Source of the DNA: Parvibaculaceae bacterium Mf 1.05b.01
Lineage (GTDB): Bacteria; Pseudomonadota; Alphaproteobacteria; Parvibaculales; Parvibaculaceae
NCBI GenBank assembly: GCA_000509225.1
Contig: BAOK01000002.1
Location: 252,496-316,495 of the forward strand
Reading direction: 5' to 3'
DNA: 64,000 nt
A program made the translations under genes and the position numbers. The notes under the pieces are model-generated. The model saw nothing but the letters and a program-made list of their open reading frames with translations, did no database searches and was not told the DNA's origin. The stretch's first letter is position 1. The number at the start of each line of letters is the position of its first letter. This document shows positions 33,179-43,561 of this stretch, in pieces.

Positions 33179-34603
33179 GTGATCGTTTTGGGGACAGATT
33201 TGGTCGGGGAGCGGAGCAGCGAGCGTAATGCCGTTGGGGGCCCAGTGGCATCGAGGGCGGGACAGTTCAGTTGGGCCTTTTTTGACTGGGCTAATCAGCC
33301 CTACTTCACGCTAATCACCACCTTTATTTTTGCCCCCTATTTTGCAGCGGGGTTTGTCGGTGATCCTGTGCAGGGGCAGGTGCTATGGGGCTACACACAG
33401 TCAATTGCAGGTTTGGCGATCGCCATCGGGTCCCCCCTCCTTGGCGCAGTGGCTGACCAGACTGGATCGCGTAAACCCTGGCTCGGTTTCTTTTCGGTCA
33501 TATTTGTTGTTGGCTCCGTGCTTTTGTGGACGGCGCTTCCCGGTGCCCCGGACGGCCCCGCCTTTGTGATGGCGGCAGTTGTGTGCGCGGCGCTTGGCAT
33601 GGAATTCGCGCTCGTCTTTTACAATGCAATGTTGCCGACGCTCGTCCCGGAAAAGCGCATGGGCGCACTTTCTGGCTTTGGCTGGGGCATCGGGTATGTC
33701 GGCGGCCTCGCCGCCCTGTTCTTTGTGCTCATGTTCTTGGTGGCGGACGTTGAAAGTGGCGTCACCATGATTGGTATTGAACCGCTTTTCGGGCTTGATC
33801 CCGTGATGCGGGAGGCTGAACGCTTTACGGGGCCGCTTGCTGCACTCTGGTATACGGTCTTTTCTCTGCCAATCTTTTTGCTGACACCGGATAGTCCGCG
33901 GACGCCGGTTAAGGCGCGCGCAGCCATCAGAGCAGGCCTCATACAACTTAAAGCAACCTTCCTGAAGCTTCGGTCTTACAGGAATATCGGCCTCTTTCTC
34001 GTCGCGCGGATGACCTATTATGACGGCCTATCCGCGATTTTTGCTTTTGGCGGGATTTATGCTGCCGGTACTTTCGGCTGGGGGATACAGGCGCTGGGCG
34101 TTTTCGGTATCGTCCTCTCCATTTTTGCGGCACTTGGGGCGTTTCTTGGGGGGTGGATGGATGACCGTTTTGGGTCAAAGCGAACCATCCTTGTTGCTGT
34201 CGCTGGGCTCGTATTGGGAACGCTTGCGTCAGTGTCAATTACTGCTGACACGATCTTTTTCTTTTTCTCGGTCTCGCCCCCTGTGCCAGGTGCTGGGCCC
34301 TTCATGAGCGTCGGAGAGCAGGTCTATATGGCCGCCGGGGTTCTGATCGGGATCAGTGGCGGTCCGGCACAGGCTGCCAGCCGGACCTTTATGGCGCGCC
34401 TGGCTCCCAAAGAGATGATGACTGAGTTTTTTGGTCTTTATGCACTCTCAGGCAAGGCGACGAGTTTTGTTGCGCCTTTCGTGATTGCACTGGCAACCGC
34501 GGCTGCAAATAGTCAGCGCGCAGGTCTCTTTGTTGTTGTGGCTTTTCTGCTGGTCGGCTTCCTCCTGCTCCTGCCGGTGCGTGAAGAACGCACGCCTGCC
34601 TAA
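33179..34603 (+). CDS. MFS transporter, UMF1/Atg22-like, tandem copy 1
   Basis: A 474-residue MFS protein of the UMF1 (Atg22-like) group. It has about 12 helices and motifs shared by the group: FFDWANQPYFTLI at the first helix, GAVADQTGSRKPWL in loop 2-3, YYDGLSAIF, GGWMDDRFGSKR and FGLYALSGKATSF. Substrate unknown; the family includes vacuolar amino-acid exporters in fungi. It starts with GTG at 33179 after GAGGGGCG. It is followed by a paralogue. Confidence 0.86.
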   Translation: MIVLGTDLVGERSSERNAVGGPVASRAGQFSWAFFDWANQPYFTLITTFIFAPYFAAGFVGDPVQGQVLWGYTQSIAGLAIAIGSPLLGAVADQTGSRKPWLGFFSVIFVVGSVLLWTALPGAPDGPAFVMAAVVCAALGMEFALVFYNAMLPTLVPEKRMGALSGFGWGIGYVGGLAALFFVLMFLVADVESGVTMIGIEPLFGLDPVMREAERFTGPLAALWYTVFSLPIFLLTPDSPRTPVKARAAIRAGLIQLKATFLKLRSYRNIGLFLVARMTYYDGLSAIFAFGGIYAAGTFGWGIQALGVFGIVLSIFAALGAFLGGWMDDRFGSKRTILVAVAGLVLGTLASVSITADTIFFFFSVSPPVPGAGPFMSVGEQVYMAAGVLIGISGGPAQAASRTFMARLAPKEMMTEFFGLYALSGKATSFVAPFVIALATAAANSQRAGLFVVVAFLLVGFLLLLPVREERTPA

Positions 34604-34664
34604 GACGGGGTTTGCATCTCACGCTCTCCTCGCCCATGCTCCATCTCAAATGGGGGAGCGGCTA

Positions 34665-36140
34665 TTGAGCGACAGACAGGATGAACCGGTGCGTGTTCAG
34701 GTGCCGGGCGAAGCGAGTGCACAACTTCTCTCTGCTGTCGGTGGAGAACCGGCTGACACGAGAGGCCAGATTTCCTGGGCAACGTTTGAGTGGGCGCGCA
34801 ACCCTTATGTGATCCTCATTACGATCTATATTTTTGCCCCCTATTTCTCGTCCCACGTGGTTGGCGATCCTGTGCGCGGTCAGGCGATCTGGGGAAACAT
34901 CAATGCCATTGGTGGATTTGTCATTGCATTGCTCGGGCCTTTGCTCGGTGCCATCGCCGATAGTGGTGGGCGCCGGAAACCGTGGATCGTCTCTTTTGTT
35001 GCGATCATGGCCTTCGCCACATTTTCCATGTGGTTCGCGCTGCCGATGGATGGCGGCATCGGTATTCTGGGCGCGGCGCTGCTTGTCATCATCGCGAATG
35101 TGGCGTTTGAGTTTTCAGCTGTCTTCCATAACTCGATGCTTCCCTATGTGGCGCCACACAACAGGGTCGCTGGTCTGTCGGGCCTTGGCTTGGCGCTCGG
35201 AAATTTGAGCTCCCTCCTCATCCTCATATTCATGTTGATTGCCTTCATGCTGCCGGGTGTTGTGGATTGGAGTTTTGTGCCTGAGATTGCGATGTTTGGC
35301 CTGGATGTTTCGGCCTTTGAGAACAGTCGCATCTCGGGGCCGATTGCTGCGCTTTGGATGGTTTTGTTTTCTCTGCCGCTGATCCTCTTCACACCGGATT
35401 CTGCGCCGAGTGGGGCGAACGCGAAAGATGCGGTGCGCAATGGGCTGAAGTCGGTTGTACGTACGGTCAAAGGATTGAAGCACTACCGAAACGTCGCGCT
35501 CTATCTTTTTGCCCGCATGTTTTACAATGATGGCAAGACAGCGGTCCTTGTGTTTGGTGGTGTCTATGCCGCCGGTGTTTTTCAGTGGGGTCCACTGACA
35601 CTCACCATTTATGGTGTGGTTCTCTCGATCTTTGCGGTCGCGGGCGGTTTCCTGGGCGGTTGGCTCGACAATACATTTGGCTCACGCAATGCAATCCTGA
35701 TCTCCATTGGCGGCACGTCGCTCGGCCTCCTCTTGGCTGTTTCGATGACGCCCAATGAAATTTTCTTTGTGCCGTATGACACCGTTGGGGCTGAACCGAT
35801 CTGGTCGCTGCCTTTCTTCGCTACCGTGCCTGAGATGGCCTATGTGAGTGTGGTGATCCTGATCGCGGTTTTTATCACCGCTGCTTATGCCAATTCTCGC
35901 ACGATGCTGGCGCGGATTGCCCCGCCGGAAAAGATGTCTGAATTTTTCGGGCTTTATGCTTTGTCCGGAACCGCGACGGCATTTTTAGGCCCGCTTCTTG
36001 TTGGGGTTGCGACGGCGCTCTCAGAAAGTCAGCGGGTTGGCTTTGGGTCGGTTCTTATTTTGCTGGTGGGCGGGATGGCGCTGATGCTCTTCGTCAAAGA
36101 AGAGCGGGCAGAACTTGCTGCCGAAGACAGACGGGACTAG
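34665..36140 (+). CDS. MFS transporter, UMF1/Atg22-like, tandem copy 2
   Basis: A roughly 490-residue paralogue of the preceding gene with matching landmarks: ISWATFEWARNPYVILI, GAIADSGGRRKPWI, FYNDGKTAVLVFGG, GGWLDNTFGSRN, FGLYALSGTATAF. It has about 12 helices. I start it at TTG 34665, six bases after GGGGGAG (34652-34658); ATG 34650 lies upstream of that site and lacks its own. A longer frame to 34485 would overlap the first copy. The two genes lie 61 bp apart on one strand. Confidence 0.85.
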   Translation: MSDRQDEPVRVQVPGEASAQLLSAVGGEPADTRGQISWATFEWARNPYVILITIYIFAPYFSSHVVGDPVRGQAIWGNINAIGGFVIALLGPLLGAIADSGGRRKPWIVSFVAIMAFATFSMWFALPMDGGIGILGAALLVIIANVAFEFSAVFHNSMLPYVAPHNRVAGLSGLGLALGNLSSLLILIFMLIAFMLPGVVDWSFVPEIAMFGLDVSAFENSRISGPIAALWMVLFSLPLILFTPDSAPSGANAKDAVRNGLKSVVRTVKGLKHYRNVALYLFARMFYNDGKTAVLVFGGVYAAGVFQWGPLTLTIYGVVLSIFAVAGGFLGGWLDNTFGSRNAILISIGGTSLGLLLAVSMTPNEIFFVPYDTVGAEPIWSLPFFATVPEMAYVSVVILIAVFITAAYANSRTMLARIAPPEKMSEFFGLYALSGTATAFLGPLLVGVATALSESQRVGFGSVLILLVGGMALMLFVKEERAELAAEDRRD

Positions 36141-36144
36141 GCCG

Positions 36145-36576
36145 TCAGAAAAGATGCCAGCCTTTTGCGATGACCCAATTGATCTCTTTGGCGAGATTGG
36201 CGGGGAAGTCATAGGCGGTAACGCTCGCAGGCTCGATCCAGGCAAAGTCAGTGTGTTCTTCTGAAAGCGTGACTGCGTCTGTTTCGGATGTGGCCAGAAA
36301 AGAGAGCCCAAGCTCGAAGCCATCTCCCTCGCCATGCGACCAAGTGGTCAGGGGCCGAATGCGCGAGACTTCAAGGCCGGTTTCTTCCCGGGTTTCGCGT
36401 CTCAGTCCGTCATCAATGGTTTCACCGTTATGCAGGCTCCCGCCGGGCACATCCCAATAGCCCGCGTAATAGGCGTCGTCGGCTGCACGCCTGATGATGA
36501 GAATTTTTCCATCCCGCCAGATCTGCACTTTGACGGCAATGGCATGGGTGAGCTCCGGCGTCTCCATGTCGCTCAC
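36145..36576 (-). CDS. Nudix hydrolase
   Basis: A 143-residue Nudix protein. The Nudix box is complete: G-S-L-H-N-G-E followed by LRRETREETGLE (GX5EX7REUXEEXGU), around residues 45-67. The fold acts on nucleoside-diphosphate-linked substrates; which one cannot be told from sequence. The start is GTG 36576 preceded by a run of seven G residues, with ATG 36567 an alternative. It lies 13 bp downstream of purH on the same strand and so could share its transcript. Confidence 0.88.
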   Translation of the reverse strand: MSDMETPELTHAIAVKVQIWRDGKILIIRRAADDAYYAGYWDVPGGSLHNGETIDDGLRRETREETGLEVSRIRPLTTWSHGEGDGFELGLSFLATSETDAVTLSEEHTDFAWIEPASVTAYDFPANLAKEINWVIAKGWHLF

Positions 36577-36589
36577 CCCCCCCTGAGTT

Positions 36590-38179
36590 CTAGTGACGGA
36601 AGTGGCGCATGCCGGTCATGACCATGGCGAGGCCTTTTTCGTCAGCAGCGGCGATCACTTCATCATCGCGCATGGAACCTCCCGGCTGGATGACACAGGT
36701 CGCGCCTGCTTCTGCCGCTGACAAGAGCCCGTCTGCGAAGGGGAAGAAGGCGTCTGACGCCACCGCAGAGCCTTTGGTGAGTGGTTCTGCAAGACCGGCA
36801 GCTTCGGCGGCATCTTCAGCTTTGCGGGCTGCGATGCGGGCACTGTCTACGCGGCTCATCTGGCCTGCGCCGATGCCGACTGTTGCGCCGTCTTTCACAT
36901 AGATGATGGCGTTTGACTTCACATGTTTACAGACACGGAAGGCGAATTTGAGATCAGCAAGCTCTTGATCGCTTGGCGCGCGCTTTGTAACGACTTTGAG
37001 TTCCAGATCGTCAATGACACCATTGTCGCGGGTTTGAGCGAGGAAGCCGCCCGCGACGGTTTTCACAAACAGACCAGGTGTGCGGGCGTCTGGCAAACCT
37101 CCAGTGGTGAGGAGGCGCAGGTTCTTTTTGCCGCCGATGATTTTCCGAGCATCTTCATCGGCGTCCGGCGCGATGATGACCTCGGTGAAGATCTTCGCAA
37201 TCTCTTCAGCTGTTTCGCCATCAAGCGTCTGGTTCAGCGCAATGATGCCACCAAAGGCAGAGACCGGATCACAGGCGAGTGCCTTGCGATAGGCTTCCGC
37301 GAGACTGCCTGACGTTGCAACACCACACGGATTTGCGTGTTTGATGATGGCAACGGCTGGCGCGAGTTCTGGATCAAATTCACCGACCAGCTCAAAGGCG
37401 GCGTCTGTGTCATTGATATTGTTGTAGGAAAGCTCTTTCCCCTGCAGCTGGGTGGCGGTTGCGACTCCCGGACGGTTTTCGCCCGTCACATAGAAGCTTG
37501 CGGCCTGATGTGGGTTCTCGCCATAGCGCAGTGTCTGCTTCAGCGTGCCGCCGATTGCGCGATAGGCGGGTGCACCTTCCTCAATCTCTGTCGCAAACCA
37601 GTTCGAGATGGCTGCGTCATAGGCAGCGGTGCGGGCATAGGCCTTTTGTGCGAGTGCTTTCCGCGTCTTGAGGCTTGTGCCTTTCTTCTCCTGGATCTCC
37701 GAGATCACCTGGTCATAGTCGGCAACGTCGACAATGACGTTCACATAGGCGTGGTTTTTGGACGCCGCCCGGATCATGGCAGGGCCGCCAATATCAATAT
37801 TTTCCACGCAGGTGTCATAGTCGGCACCCTTGGCGACGGTTTCTTCAAACGGGTAGAGATTGACTGCCAGCAGATCGATGGGCCCGATGCCATGGTCTTC
37901 CATGGAGGCTACATGGCCTTTGTCGTCGCGGACCGCGAGCAGGCCGCCGTGAACCATGGGGTGGAGTGTTTTGACCCGACCATCCATCATTTCGGGGAAG
38001 TTGGTGATGTCGGACACGTCTTTCACCGGAATGCCTGCCTCAGCAATGGCCTTTGATGTTCCCCCGGTAGAAACCAGGTCGACGCCGGCCTCGTGCAGCG
38101 CACGGGCGAAATCAACAAGACCTGTTTTGTCGGAAACGGAAAGAAGGGCGCGGCGGACGGGTTGGATATCGGCGGGCAT
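36590..38179 (-). CDS. purH: Bifunctional purine biosynthesis protein PurH
   Basis: A 529-residue bifunctional enzyme catalysing the last two steps of IMP synthesis. The N-terminal IMP cyclohydrolase domain ([24 protein letters not shown]) is followed by the AICAR transformylase ([29 protein letters not shown]). The C-terminus reads GMRHFRH. Length and order fit the family. It sits in the rsmB-rpe-heparinase-purH run typical of alphaproteobacteria, and AGGA precedes the start. Confidence 0.97.
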   Translation of the reverse strand: MPADIQPVRRALLSVSDKTGLVDFARALHEAGVDLVSTGGTSKAIAEAGIPVKDVSDITNFPEMMDGRVKTLHPMVHGGLLAVRDDKGHVASMEDHGIGPIDLLAVNLYPFEETVAKGADYDTCVENIDIGGPAMIRAASKNHAYVNVIVDVADYDQVISEIQEKKGTSLKTRKALAQKAYARTAAYDAAISNWFATEIEEGAPAYRAIGGTLKQTLRYGENPHQAASFYVTGENRPGVATATQLQGKELSYNNINDTDAAFELVGEFDPELAPAVAIIKHANPCGVATSGSLAEAYRKALACDPVSAFGGIIALNQTLDGETAEEIAKIFTEVIIAPDADEDARKIIGGKKNLRLLTTGGLPDARTPGLFVKTVAGGFLAQTRDNGVIDDLELKVVTKRAPSDQELADLKFAFRVCKHVKSNAIIYVKDGATVGIGAGQMSRVDSARIAARKAEDAAEAAGLAEPLTKGSAVASDAFFPFADGLLSAAEAGATCVIQPGGSMRDDEVIAAADEKGLAMVMTGMRHFRH

Positions 38180-38278
38180 CGGTGGATCCTGAGATGGTTA
38201 TCTACGCACAATGGGAATGTCCGCGCCGGATAGCACGAAACTCCAGCCTCTGAAAGGGATCTGAGGGGCATATGTCCC

Positions 38279-40240
38279 TTATTCCGGGTCCTGTTGCCCA
38301 GATTGCTCAGGTGTGTCCTTTTCGCTGTCAGCGGGGGCACCTGGGGTCTCGTCTGGAATGCCGGGCAGCTCTGTTGGCAGGGTCGGCAGCTCCGGTTCTT
38401 CAACCTCGGTTTTGCCGGCACTTCCGGTGGTCGACAGGCGGCGCCAGGCCCAATGTACGGTTGCTTCGTCGCGGAAGGCTTCCCCGGTGACGACGATCTG
38501 TTCGCTGCGCCTCGTTCGGTCGGCGGCGCCCAAATAGACGCTTTCTTCGAGGGCAATACTGCTTTTTCCATTTTCAACCCGGGCGCGGAATTGCCATCCG
38601 TCTCCGTTCGGGAGCAGAACGAGCACGTTTGACTTGTCATGGGCGAGCGAGGCGCGGGCGTCCGGGTGCAGGTGGAAGCGGATGGCAATGGCGGCGGGAT
38701 CGCCATCGTCTGCCGCCTGTTTGAAAGGCACCATGAGCTTGGACGGTTCGTCTGGTGCGCGGGTCAAGCTGTCTTCGCCGCGAAGATCTTCTCCGCTTGC
38801 GCTTAGAAAAAGCCGGCGACGATGAACAAAGCCGAAGAGTTTCCTGTAGCCATCATGGGCGGCATCGAGCCAGATCCCATCTTCGCTCTCATTCCGTCTG
38901 CTTTCAACCCGGGCCGGTCCTTCCATGAGGCGCGATCCTAGAAGGATGCGCGACAGGGCGCCTTGTGTGAAGCGGGCAGATGAGGTGTCGTTAAGGACGA
39001 GAGTTGAATGCGCCGCTGTTGCGCGGCTTGCCGCGTGCCAGTCAGCGCCCAGAATACGTGTGGCGCCGCAATTGGTGACGAGTCTGCAGCGGCCGACGCT
39101 CATCTCAAAAGAAAGGCAGCCTGCATGGGCGGAATGGGAATAGGCCCCAGGGGGTGGCGGGCCTGTATCCACGGTTACATAGGTGGGACCGGCTGACATG
39201 CGCTGATAGCCGGAGTGTGGCGCAAAGCCAAAGGGTTTGCCTTTTGCGTCATCCTCCGCGAGTGCCGCTTCCACTGCACCGTCCGGTCCTTCGTCGGCGC
39301 CGTTAAAGAGTGCGAGTTTGCCATCGCCATGTTTGAAAAAGCGCAGCATGGGCATCATGCGATCAACAGCATTGCGAATGGGCTGAGGTACACCATGGCC
39401 CTGGGCGATAAGGGCGTCGCGGAGCGAGACCAGATCGAGCAGGATGGAGAGCTGAGCTGCAGGGTTCCGGCTGATATGGCCCCCATCGGGCAAGATCTGT
39501 TGGGTGAGTTCCTGGCCCACCAGGTCGAGGCCTTTGCGCAGACGCTTGCCACCTTCTGACAGGCAGAGCCCTGAGAAAGCCAGACCAATCGCGGCGGTCA
39601 GGCGTTGCTCACCGGCGGGGGCCCACATGACCGTCCGTGCCAGATGGCGCGCCTGCTTTGCCATATTGCGGAGCAGGGTTGAGCGATAGATGAGGTCGGA
39701 CTCTTCCATCAGCAGAGCACCGTTTGATGCCCAGGATGTCAGGCGTCTGCCAATGACATGGGGACGCCAGCCAATATCGTGCCATTGCCCGGATGTTGCG
39801 ATCCAGCTTTGTACCAGCCCGCGAGCGTGGGCACGGGCGGCATTGCCGCCGGCTGCAGAAAAGTGCCGCACCCAGGAAAATCCATGGAGTTCTTCTGTCC
39901 ATGTTTCGCTAGGTGCTTCAACGTCAAACGGTGACAGGCCGTTTGTTCTTACCTGCCCGCCTGGCAGATCATAGCGACCTTGAAAAAGGGCGTCTGCTTT
40001 GTCGACGCGCCCTGGCCGCAGGTCCTTGGGATAATATGTAATGGTGTCGGGCATTGGCCCGTGCAGTGTCTGGCGATAGGGCCAGGTGCTGTAAATTGCT
40101 GTCAGGCTCAAGTCTGCTGAGCGGCGGAGGGCTGCGAGGGTGAGGTCGCTTATTCGGTTGCCCGGATTGAGGATGTGGCGTTCCTGCCTGCGGGGAACCG
40201 GGTGTGACCCTTGAGGTTTTTCGCCCACAGCCTCTGTCAT
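38279..40240 (-). CDS. Heparinase II/III family protein
   Basis: A 653-residue protein. The N-terminal half (to about 330) is a predicted alpha-toroid like the polysaccharide lyase class (GFSWVRHFSAAGGNAARAHARGL). The C-terminal half has the heparinase II/III beta-sandwich patterns (GYQRMSAGPTYVTVDTG, HAGCLSFEMSVG, AAHSTLVLNDTSSARF). A C-terminal tail of about 60 residues is low-complexity, rich in Pro, Glu and Asp. The alphaproteobacterial members are conserved next to purH and rsmB but their substrate is not established. Confidence 0.85.
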   Translation of the reverse strand: MTEAVGEKPQGSHPVPRRQERHILNPGNRISDLTLAALRRSADLSLTAIYSTWPYRQTLHGPMPDTITYYPKDLRPGRVDKADALFQGRYDLPGGQVRTNGLSPFDVEAPSETWTEELHGFSWVRHFSAAGGNAARAHARGLVQSWIATSGQWHDIGWRPHVIGRRLTSWASNGALLMEESDLIYRSTLLRNMAKQARHLARTVMWAPAGEQRLTAAIGLAFSGLCLSEGGKRLRKGLDLVGQELTQQILPDGGHISRNPAAQLSILLDLVSLRDALIAQGHGVPQPIRNAVDRMMPMLRFFKHGDGKLALFNGADEGPDGAVEAALAEDDAKGKPFGFAPHSGYQRMSAGPTYVTVDTGPPPPGAYSHSAHAGCLSFEMSVGRCRLVTNCGATRILGADWHAASRATAAHSTLVLNDTSSARFTQGALSRILLGSRLMEGPARVESRRNESEDGIWLDAAHDGYRKLFGFVHRRRLFLSASGEDLRGEDSLTRAPDEPSKLMVPFKQAADDGDPAAIAIRFHLHPDARASLAHDKSNVLVLLPNGDGWQFRARVENGKSSIALEESVYLGAADRTRRSEQIVVTGEAFRDEATVHWAWRRLSTTGSAGKTEVEEPELPTLPTELPGIPDETPGAPADSEKDTPEQSGQQDPE

Positions 40241-40294
40241 GAGCGCGTGCCTTGTGTCGGGACGCTGTCCCGTTGGTCAGGGGAGGCGTGCCGC

Positions 40295-40960
40295 TTACGG
40301 CCGCTTGCGCAGTGTCGCAATGTTTTCAGCATAGGCGGAAGGACCACCCTTGAATGTTGCAGTGCCAGCGACAAGAACGTCGGCGCCGGCAGAGATGACT
40401 TTGGGGGCCGTGTCAAAATTCACACCGCCGTCCACTTCCAGCTCAATCTGTTTGCCGGTCTCTTCAATCCGCTTGCGGATCGTTTCGATCTTGCGGAGCT
40501 GGCTCTCAATGAAGGATTGACCACCAAAGCCCGGATTCACACTCATCACCAGAACCAGATCGAGATCTTCGAGAATTTCGTCCAGGGCGGAGATCGGGGT
40601 TGCAGGATTAAGCGACAGTCCGGCTTTTAGTCCCCGAGCTTTGATCATCTGCACGGTCCGGTGAACGTGCGCACCGGCTTCCGGGTGGAACGTAATAATA
40701 TCTGCGCCCGCGTCCGCGAAAGCATCGACATAAGGATCAACCGGCGCGATCATCAGATGCACATCAAACGGTTTGTCGGAGTGCGGCTTCAGCGCCTTCA
40801 CCACATCGGGTCCGATGGTGATGTTGGGCACGAAGTGACCGTCCATCACGTCGATATGGATGTAGTCAGCGCCCGCTGTTGAGATGGCGCTCACCTCTTC
40901 GCCGAGACGCGCGAAATCTGCTGCCAGGATTGACGGGGAAATTTTTACAGGATTTGCCAT
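40295..40960 (-). CDS. rpe: Ribulose-phosphate 3-epimerase
   Basis: A 221-residue TIM-barrel epimerase interconverting ribulose-5-phosphate and xylulose-5-phosphate. Catalytic and metal residues lie in [43 protein letters not shown] and [12 protein letters not shown]. An in-frame stop just upstream fixes the start region. The start at 40960 has no Shine-Dalgarno site; the bases before it read CCTCCT, the complement of one, so initiation may be weak or structured. Confidence 0.96.
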   Translation of the reverse strand: MANPVKISPSILAADFARLGEEVSAISTAGADYIHIDVMDGHFVPNITIGPDVVKALKPHSDKPFDVHLMIAPVDPYVDAFADAGADIITFHPEAGAHVHRTVQMIKARGLKAGLSLNPATPISALDEILEDLDLVLVMSVNPGFGGQSFIESQLRKIETIRKRIEETGKQIELEVDGGVNFDTAPKVISAGADVLVAGTATFKGGPSAYAENIATLRKRP

Positions 40961-41028
40961 AGGAGGATGCTTATCAGGTCAGTTTGGGTGGTGCAACGAT
41001 GGGAGCGCGCTCAACGAGCGTAGATTGC

Positions 41029-42387
41029 CTACCCGGCTAAAGTAAGGCGGACCGCGTAGAAACCGTCCATGCCCCCCTGATCGCCGAGGTGGCAGGGAAG
41101 GGTGCGCAAATCGCCTGCAGGGGTGATGCATTCTGACAGGCCACCAATCTCGTCTGGTGTAATGGGCAGCCGCTTGAAAGCCGGATTGTTCTTGAGGAAG
41201 AGAGCAGCCTGCGCCGGGCCCTCCAGCAGCTCAAGGGAGCAGGTGCAGTAGATCAGCGTGCCGCCTGGCTCCAGCCACGCCGCTGATTTTGCAAGTAGGG
41301 CCGCCTGGACAGGGGCAAGGCTTGCTATGTCCTCGCCTTTCTTCGAGCGCAGAACATCTGGATGACGTCTTGCCGTGCCGGTGGCTGAGCAGGGCGCATC
41401 AAGCAGGATTTTTTTCCACTTTCGGCCGGGGACCCAGCCTGTCAGATCTGCTTTCACGATATCGGCGCTGAGTTTTGTGCGGCTGAGATTTTCTTTCAGA
41501 CGCTCCAACCGTCCTCCGGCGCGATCAACTGCAGTGACCTTTGCACCAGCAGCAGCCAGCGCCAGCGTTTTGCCGCCAGGTGCCGCGCAGAGATCAAGCA
41601 CCTCTTGGCCCGTCACATCGCCAAGAAGCTTGTGGGGAAGGGCTGCAGCGGCGTCCTGCACCCACCAGTCGCCGCCTGAATAGCCCGGCAGCTCCTCAAT
41701 TCGGCCTGGGTGGGAAAGGCGGACGCTTCCTGTTGGCAGAAGTTCCCCGCCCAAAGTCTTCGCCCAGCCTTCAGGGTCGGATTTCACCGATAGATCGAGC
41801 GGGGGTTCGGCGAGGTGTGCATCGGCGATGACTCCGGCGGTCTCGGCCCCATAGGCCGTCTCCCAGGACGCCCAGGCCCAGTAGGGTGTATTGGCCATAC
41901 CGGCTTCGCCAGCGTCTTCTTGGGCTTTGATGATATCCGCGCCCTCTCGGGTGATCCGGCGCAGGATGGCATTCACCAACCCGCGATAGGGCCGGGTGTG
42001 TCGATTGGAATTGGTGAGCTCAACAGCACAGTTCACAGCCGCATGGGCGGCAGAGCCCAGGAAGAGGAGCTCCGCAGCGCCGCCACGAAGGAGCGCCATG
42101 GCAAAGGCGGCACGCTCTGGCAGTGATTTATCGAGCATGGCGTCAAGGACAGCATCGATTTGGCCTAGGCGTCTGAGGGCCGTGGTGGCAATCGCACGGG
42201 CAAATGCGCGGTCACTTGGATGGTTGGCCAGATCTTTGGCGCCAAGTTCCCTATTAAGGGCCGTTTCCAGCGTTTCACCCTTATCCAATACAGATTGAAG
42301 TACCGCCGCAGCCGCACGCCGTGCGCCCGTTCCATCTTGTTTTGATGGGCTGTTCTGTTTGGATCTCGTTGGTGTCTTGGATGCCAT
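41029..42387 (-). CDS. rsmB: 16S rRNA (cytosine-967-C5)-methyltransferase RsmB
   Basis: A 452-residue enzyme with an N-terminal NusB-like RNA-binding domain (residues about 20-150, RRAAAAVLQSVLDKGETLE) and a C-terminal SAM-dependent Nol1/Nop2/Sun domain: LDLCAAPGGKTLALAAAG, DAPCSATGTARRHPDVL with catalytic Cys, and YCTCSLE with the second Cys. The start at 42387 (MASKTPTRS) fits the NusB domain better than the frame to 42498. It begins the housekeeping run with rpe downstream. Confidence 0.94.
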   Translation of the reverse strand: MASKTPTRSKQNSPSKQDGTGARRAAAAVLQSVLDKGETLETALNRELGAKDLANHPSDRAFARAIATTALRRLGQIDAVLDAMLDKSLPERAAFAMALLRGGAAELLFLGSAAHAAVNCAVELTNSNRHTRPYRGLVNAILRRITREGADIIKAQEDAGEAGMANTPYWAWASWETAYGAETAGVIADAHLAEPPLDLSVKSDPEGWAKTLGGELLPTGSVRLSHPGRIEELPGYSGGDWWVQDAAAALPHKLLGDVTGQEVLDLCAAPGGKTLALAAAGAKVTAVDRAGGRLERLKENLSRTKLSADIVKADLTGWVPGRKWKKILLDAPCSATGTARRHPDVLRSKKGEDIASLAPVQAALLAKSAAWLEPGGTLIYCTCSLELLEGPAQAALFLKNNPAFKRLPITPDEIGGLSECITPAGDLRTLPCHLGDQGGMDGFYAVRLTLAG

Positions 42388-42613
42388 GCTGGGTCCCGTT
42401 TTCTGCTCGTGCTTAGAGCATAGACGCGCATGGGAAACCAGCGTCTTCTGTGATGTGGTCGGCGGCCAAACAGGGGCGCGGGTCGACTGATTTGGCACGA
42501 AACATTGCCAGAACCCAAATTTTTAGTATGGATTTACGATCTATCGACTCAAGGTGTAATTAAAACAAATGCCTTAGGCTGACCTGAACAAGTAAGAGCA
42601 TCAGGTGCCAGCT

Positions 42614-43561
42614 ATGTCTGATCACGACACAACCGTCTTTCGCGATATGTTCAACCACTCGTTTGACGCGCAGTGGATACTCAGTGCTGATATGCATATT
42701 GAACATGCAAACGCAGCTGCGGTTTCGCTCACAGGCTATGGGATAGAGGAGCTCGTGGGCCAGCCATTGTCTCTCTTATTACCGCCAAAGATTGCCAAGG
42801 CGCATGACACCTATGTCGCGCATTACAATAAGCATGGAGAGACGCAAGGGGTGTTGGGCCAACCCCGTCGGTTTGAAGTTCTGGCGCGCGATGGATCACT
42901 CATCCCAATTCAACTGAAGGCGTTTCGCCTTGGCAGGGGGGATGATGAGCGCAGGTTTGGCGCGACCATGGTCGATTTGCGTGCGCAGGTGCTTCTCGAA
43001 AAAGAACAGCTTCATACGATGGCACAGCTCAAGCGACTTGCTCTCATTGATCCGTTAACGGAGCTATGGAACCGCCGGGCATTTGATGATGCGCTTGATC
43101 GACAATGTGCGTTGGTTTCTCGCCATCACAGTGCTGCAGCGCTGGCAATGATCGACATCGACCATTTTAAGCAGGTCAATGACACCTATGGACATGCAGC
43201 TGGCGACAGAGTGTTGCAACAGCTGGCGTCGCATCTAAAGGAGATTGTGCGAAAAGAAGATATGTGCGCACGCCTTGGCGGTGAGGAGTTTGGTATTTTG
43301 ATGCCTGCTTGTGATCCGGAGTCAGCTGTTATCGTCATTGAGCGGGCGCTGCAGCGGGTGGCAACGGATCGTTTTGACCTGGATGATGGCCGTGCCATCT
43401 CCATAAGCTTTAGCGCAGGGATTGCGGCGATCGAGACTGATGCCGCTGCGGACATACTCCTCGAGCATGCAGATGCGGCTATGTATCAAGCGAAGAAGAC
43501 GGGGCGCGCGCGCGTTGAAATGTGGGTGCCCGAGATCGCCGCCACTCCTGTGAGGGCTTAA
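42614..43561 (+). CDS. PAS-GGDEF diguanylate cyclase
   Basis: A 315-residue cytosolic protein. A PAS domain (about residues 10-125, with [11 protein letters not shown]) is followed by a GGDEF domain: GGEEF signature at 222-226, and [13 protein letters not shown]. An intact inhibitory RxxD site (RKED, 213-216) is seen in the correct position. It should make c-di-GMP with feedback control. AGGTG lies seven bases before the ATG at 42614; a GTG at 42605 is also in frame. Its stop shares TTAA with the convergent htpX stop. Confidence 0.92.
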   Translation: MSDHDTTVFRDMFNHSFDAQWILSADMHIEHANAAAVSLTGYGIEELVGQPLSLLLPPKIAKAHDTYVAHYNKHGETQGVLGQPRRFEVLARDGSLIPIQLKAFRLGRGDDERRFGATMVDLRAQVLLEKEQLHTMAQLKRLALIDPLTELWNRRAFDDALDRQCALVSRHHSAAALAMIDIDHFKQVNDTYGHAAGDRVLQQLASHLKEIVRKEDMCARLGGEEFGILMPACDPESAVIVIERALQRVATDRFDLDDGRAISISFSAGIAAIETDAAADILLEHADAAMYQAKKTGRARVEMWVPEIAATPVRA

